Below, piece by piece: positions 4,697 to 9,077 of a DNA stretch of 9,077 bases. Origin of the DNA: Candidatus Wirthbacteria bacterium CG2_30_54_11. Its GTDB lineage: Bacteria; Patescibacteriota; CG2-30-54-11. The notes under the pieces are model-generated. The model had not been told where the DNA came from. It did no database searches and saw only the letters and a program-made list of their open reading frames with translations. Position 1 is the stretch's first letter, and each line of letters begins with the position of its first letter. The translations under genes were made by a program, and so were the position numbers. The DNA is taken from NCBI GenBank assembly GCA_001873755.1, contig MNZT01000066.1, forward strand, positions 1-9,077. Reading direction: 5' to 3'.

Positions 4697-7188
4697 TTAG
4701 GAAGACTTGGCTTTTCTCTTTGTACGGGCGGTAGAGGTGGACGGTTTGGCAACCAGAACATTGCTCAGGACTTCGTCCATCGTATCGACCGGGATGATCG
4801 TCAGTCTGTTTCTGATCTTCTCCGGGATATCGGGGAGGTCTGACGTGTTCTGCTTCGGGATGATCACGGTAGGAATACGCGCGCGATGCGCGGCCAGTAT
4901 TTTTTCCTTGAGTCCACCGATGGGGAGGACGCGGCCTCTGAGTGTGATCTCGCCGGTCATGGCAACTTGAGAAGCGACTGGGGTTTTGGTCAATGCAGAG
5001 ACCAGCGCGGAGGCGATAGCGATACCGGCGGAGGGGCCGTCCTTGGGTACGGCGCCTTCCGGGACATGGATATGGATATCCAGTTTTTCGTTGAAACCTT
5101 TGGCCAGCTTGAATTGGGTTTCTCTCGACCGGATGTAGCTGAGTGCTGCCTTGGCTGATTCCTGCATGATATCGCCGAGCTGGCCGGTGATGATCAGATT
5201 GCCTTTGCCGGGCATGGTGGCGACCTCGATAGGCATGATGACGCCGCCGACCTCGGTCCAGGCCAGGCCGGTCGCGATGCCGATCTGCGGAGCAGGCTCT
5301 TTTTCTTCCGGCTTGTATTTTTCCGGGCCGAGATAGGCTTCCAGGTCAGTCCGTGTTATCGAATATTCAGCTTTCTCGGGAAGAGAACCGTCAACGATTT
5401 TCTTGCCGATCTTGCGGCAGATCTTGGCGATATTCCGCTCCAGTTCTCTCACTCCGGGCTCTTTGGTATAGCGGGTGATGATGGCGGTGATCATGGGCAG
5501 TGAAAAAACCGGTTGATTTTTAGCGGTCAAACCGTGTTCCAGGATCTGTTTGGGAATCAGGTGGCGCACGGCGATCTCGATCTTTTCTTCTTCGGTATAG
5601 CTGGAAAGCTGGATGATCTCGAGCCGGTCGCTGAGCGGTTCCGGAATGTGATAGAGCAGATTGGCGGTCGTGATGAACAGGACCTGCGACAGGTCGTACG
5701 GGACCTCCAGAAAATGATCGACGAAGGCATGATTCTGCTCCGGGTCGAGCACCTCGAGCAGGGCGGAGGTCGGGTCTCCACGAAAATCGCTGTCCATCTT
5801 GTCCACCTCATCCAGCAGGATCAGAGGGTTGATGACCCCGGCATTTTTCATGCCGCTGATGATGCGGCCCGGCAGAGCGCCGATGTAGGTGCGCCGGTGG
5901 CCTCGGATCTCGGCTTCGTCACGGACTCCGCCCAGGGAGATCCTGATGTACTTGCGTCCCAGAGCGCCGGCCACAGATTTGGCCAGAGAGGTTTTGCCGG
6001 TACCTGGAGGTCCGACGAAACAGAGGATCGGTCCTTTGGATCCGGGCGCCAGTTTTTTGATCGCCAGGAATTCGAGGATGCGTTCCTTGACCTTGTCCAG
6101 GCCGAAATGGTCCGCTTCCAGGATGGAGGAGACATGGTTCAGGTCGGAATTCTCCTCGTCTTTTTTGGACCAGGGCAGGTCGAGGATATAGTCGATATAG
6201 GATTTGGTGAGGCCATACTCGGGCGACATGGAGGGGATTTTTTCCAGATGCTTGAGTTCGTTCTCCACCTGTTTGACCGCTTCGGGGGGGAGTTTTAGTT
6301 CTTTCATCTTTTTGGCGATATCAGGCTCGGCTGATTCGTCGCCGTTTTCCTTCAATTCCTCCTGGATCGCTTTGAGCTGTTCTCTGAGAAAGTATTCCTT
6401 TTCAGCCTGCTTTAGGCGGTAGGAGGCTTTTTCTCTGATCTGCTGTCCTACATCATTGATCTGGCATTCTTTTTCCAGCAGGGCACCGATCTTTTTCAGC
6501 TGTCCGCAGACATCAGTGGTTTCCAGGAGTTCCTGTTTGGAAGCCAGAGGACCCGGCAGGTAGCTCGAGAGGATGTTGGCATAGTGGAGGATGTCGTCGA
6601 TATTGTCCACGACCGAGGCGAGATCGTCGGGGATGTGGCTGAGGAGCTTGATATAGCGCTGCAGCTGGGCGACCGCATACCGGGTGCAGGCTTCCAGTTC
6701 GATGAGGTCGGTGACCGGCTCGTTGTCCAGGTGCACCGCATCGGCGTGAAGCACGCCCTCGACATCCCTGAAGGACAGGATGCGGATGCGTTTGCCGCCG
6801 ACCAGGATGAGCCTGAGCGATCCGTCAGGCATGCGCATGGTCTGGGCGATCTCCGCGATGACACCTACTCTGTAGAGGTCCTCCTCAGGTGAGACAAAGG
6901 TCTTGTCCTGGTCTTTCTGGGCGATGACGATGATCTTTTTGGTGTCGTCGGAGCTTTTTTCCACGGCCCGCACGGAATCCAGACGGCCCACAATCACCGG
7001 GACGATCATCTCCGGGAAGATGACGAGATTTCGAAGCGGCAGGACCGGGAGGTTGACGGTCGGGGGAGTCCCGGTCTGAGGTGCAGGGTCGAAGAATTCC
7101 TGATGGAGGTTTTTGAACTCATTAAGTTTGAGGGCCTGCTCAGAGGGCAGCGGGCCGGGTTGTTTGAACCGATCAAAAAATTTATTCA

Positions 7189-7192
<4 letters not shown>
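4697..7192 (-). CDS. lon: ATP-dependent Lon protease (endopeptidase La)
   Basis: Lon is a cytoplasmic hexameric AAA+ serine protease that degrades misfolded and regulatory proteins. Its 831 residues contain a LON N-terminal domain beginning near VNLPVLPLRNLVIFP (46-60), then a helical, partly coiled-coil region (about 240-320). The AAA+ module follows, with Walker A GPPGTGKT (394-401) and Walker B LILLDE (457-462). The protease domain has PKDGPSAG with nucleophile Ser721 and GGLKEK with Lys764. The Ser-Lys spacing of 43 equals that of E. coli Lon (679/722). All key residues are present, so it should be active. Relative to E. coli (784 residues) it has about 40 extra N-terminal residues and a short Ser/Thr/Lys/Arg-rich C-terminal tail. 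The start codon overlaps the clpX stop in an ATGA arrangement, and no Shine-Dalgarno sequence is seen, which suggests coupled translation. A second ATG follows immediately and is an equally possible start. Confidence 0.97.
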
Positions 7193-8460
<1,268 letters not shown>

Positions 8461-8475
8461 GGTGATCAGGTGCTA

Positions 8476-8491
8476 ATGGATAGATGGATAG
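8476..8491. repeat. Two tandem copies of an 8-bp unit between clpP and clpX
   Basis: ATGGATAG is repeated exactly at 8476-8483 and 8484-8491 in the 36-bp clpP-clpX spacer. On the coding strand this puts pyrimidine-rich sequence where a clpX ribosome site could be. With only two copies it may be a slippage product. Confidence 0.5.
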
Positions 8492-8496
8492 GATGT

Positions 8497-9077
8497 TCAG
8501 GCATGCAGAGGCGGGCGGTGGTCGATGATCTTGTCCACGAGGCCGTATTTGAGCGCTTCTTCGGCGCTGAGGAAGAAGTTGCGATCGCTGTCTTTCTCGA
8601 TCTTTCTGGTGCTCTGGCCGGTATGCTGGGCGAGCAGCTCGCACATGAGCTGCTTGATCTTCAGGCCCTCGCGGGTAGCGATCTCCATGTCGGAGATCTG
8701 GCCCTGAGCTCCGCTCAGAGGCTGATGGATCATGATGCGGGAATGGGGCAGAGCCAGACGCTTGCCGGGAGTGCCGCCGGCGAGCAGGAGCGAAGCCATG
8801 CTGGCTGCCTGTCCCAGGCAGATAGTCGATACATCGCAATAGATATACTGCATGGTGTCGTAGATCGCGAGGCCGGCAGAGACCACTCCCCCGGGAGAAT
8901 TGATGTAGATGCTGATATCCTTCTTCGGGTCTTCGCTCTCCAGAAAGATCAGCTGAGCGGTCACCAGATTGGCATAGGTTTCGGTGATCTCTTCGCCGAT
9001 GAATATGACGCGGTCTTTGAGCAGCCGGGAATAGATATCATAGGATCGTTCACCGGCCGGGGTTTTTTCGATGACCA
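8497..9077 (-). CDS. clpP: ClpP proteolytic subunit, 5' end at window edge
   Basis: ClpP forms the barrel-shaped serine protease partnered by ClpX. The frame continues above the internal GTG at 8964 through 37 more codons to base 9077, reading VIEKTPAGERSYDIYSRLL and onward, a classic ClpP N-terminus. The last two bases are TG, so the start is probably an ATG whose A is base 9078; that would give 193 residues, a normal length. Numbered that way, Ser93 (GQAASMASLL) and His118 (SRIMIHQPLSG) are the nucleophile and base. The residue at the triad Asp position is Asn167 (DSDRNFFLS), where the usual sequence is DRD; spacings of 25 and 49 match E. coli 97/122/171. The altered triad raises the question of a low-activity or partner-dependent ClpP. 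There is no long leader peptide. It is followed by clpX after 36 nt. Confidence 0.95.
   Translation of the reverse strand, partial: VIEKTPAGERSYDIYSRLLKDRVIFIGEEITETYANLVTAQLIFLESEDPKKDISIYINSPGGVVSAGLAIYDTMQYIYCDVSTICLGQAASMASLLLAGGTPGKRLALPHSRIMIHQPLSGAQGQISDMEIATREGLKIKQLMCELLAQHTGQSTRKIEKDSDRNFFLSAEEALKYGLVDKIIDHRPPLHA

Noticed and set aside
5513..6298. 261-residue plus-strand open frame opposite lon
   Set aside because: It lies wholly antisense to the AAA+ and helical regions of a clear lon gene, has biased composition and shows no recognisable domain, so it is a shadow frame.
8497..8964. Short ClpP starting at the GTG at 8964
   Set aside because: The frame continues to the window edge with a classic ClpP N-terminus, so the GTG is an internal valine codon.

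Overview
This 9,077-base window is a compact bacterial chromosome segment with moderately high GC by eye. It carries nine protein-coding genes, seven of them named housekeeping families, and no RNA gene, mobile element or CRISPR array. TAA, TAG and TGA all serve as stops (TGA ends sua5, prfA, clpX and clpP), so the code is standard and not the UGA-sense code of Gracilibacteria/SR1. The lineage is unresolved. Features that loosely recall Candidate Phyla Radiation (Patescibacteria) or other deep bacterial lineages are the NLPY and LEID motifs in PrmC, the long basic tail on bL31 and the scarcity of Shine-Dalgarno sequences. This is inference only.

Layout from high to low coordinates, since eight of nine genes are on the minus strand. 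A protein-quality block comes first: clpP (5' end at the window edge), clpX, lon and a small DUF951 gene, packed with gaps of 36 nt, a 4-nt ATGA overlap, and about 12 nt. After a short spacer with its own extended -10 promoter comes rpmE (bL31). rpmE converges on the only plus-strand gene, a trans-polyprenyl diphosphate synthase (2931-3983), and the two share one bidirectional hairpin terminator. A 152-bp divergent promoter region separates that gene from a translation block on the minus strand: prfA (RF1), prmC (RF1 glutamine methyltransferase) and sua5/tsaC (tRNA t6A synthesis). This block is packed with gaps of 7 and 2 nt. Bases 1-66 hold no recognisable gene.

How the genes work together: ClpX unfolds substrates for ClpP, and its IGF docking loop is intact. 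Lon is an independent ATP-dependent protease. RF1 terminates at UAA/UAG, and PrmC methylates the glutamine of its GGQ motif. Sua5 supplies threonylcarbamoyl-AMP for t6A in ANN-decoding tRNAs. The isoprenoid synthase is functionally unrelated and has its own promoter and terminator.

No new multi-gene system is evident. The strongest oddity is that the third member of the ClpP catalytic triad appears to be Asn instead of Asp. Other points worth a look are the altered PrmC active-site motif and N-terminal extension, the bL31 tail, paired near-repeats around the prfA promoter, and the uncharacterised DUF951 gene behind lon.
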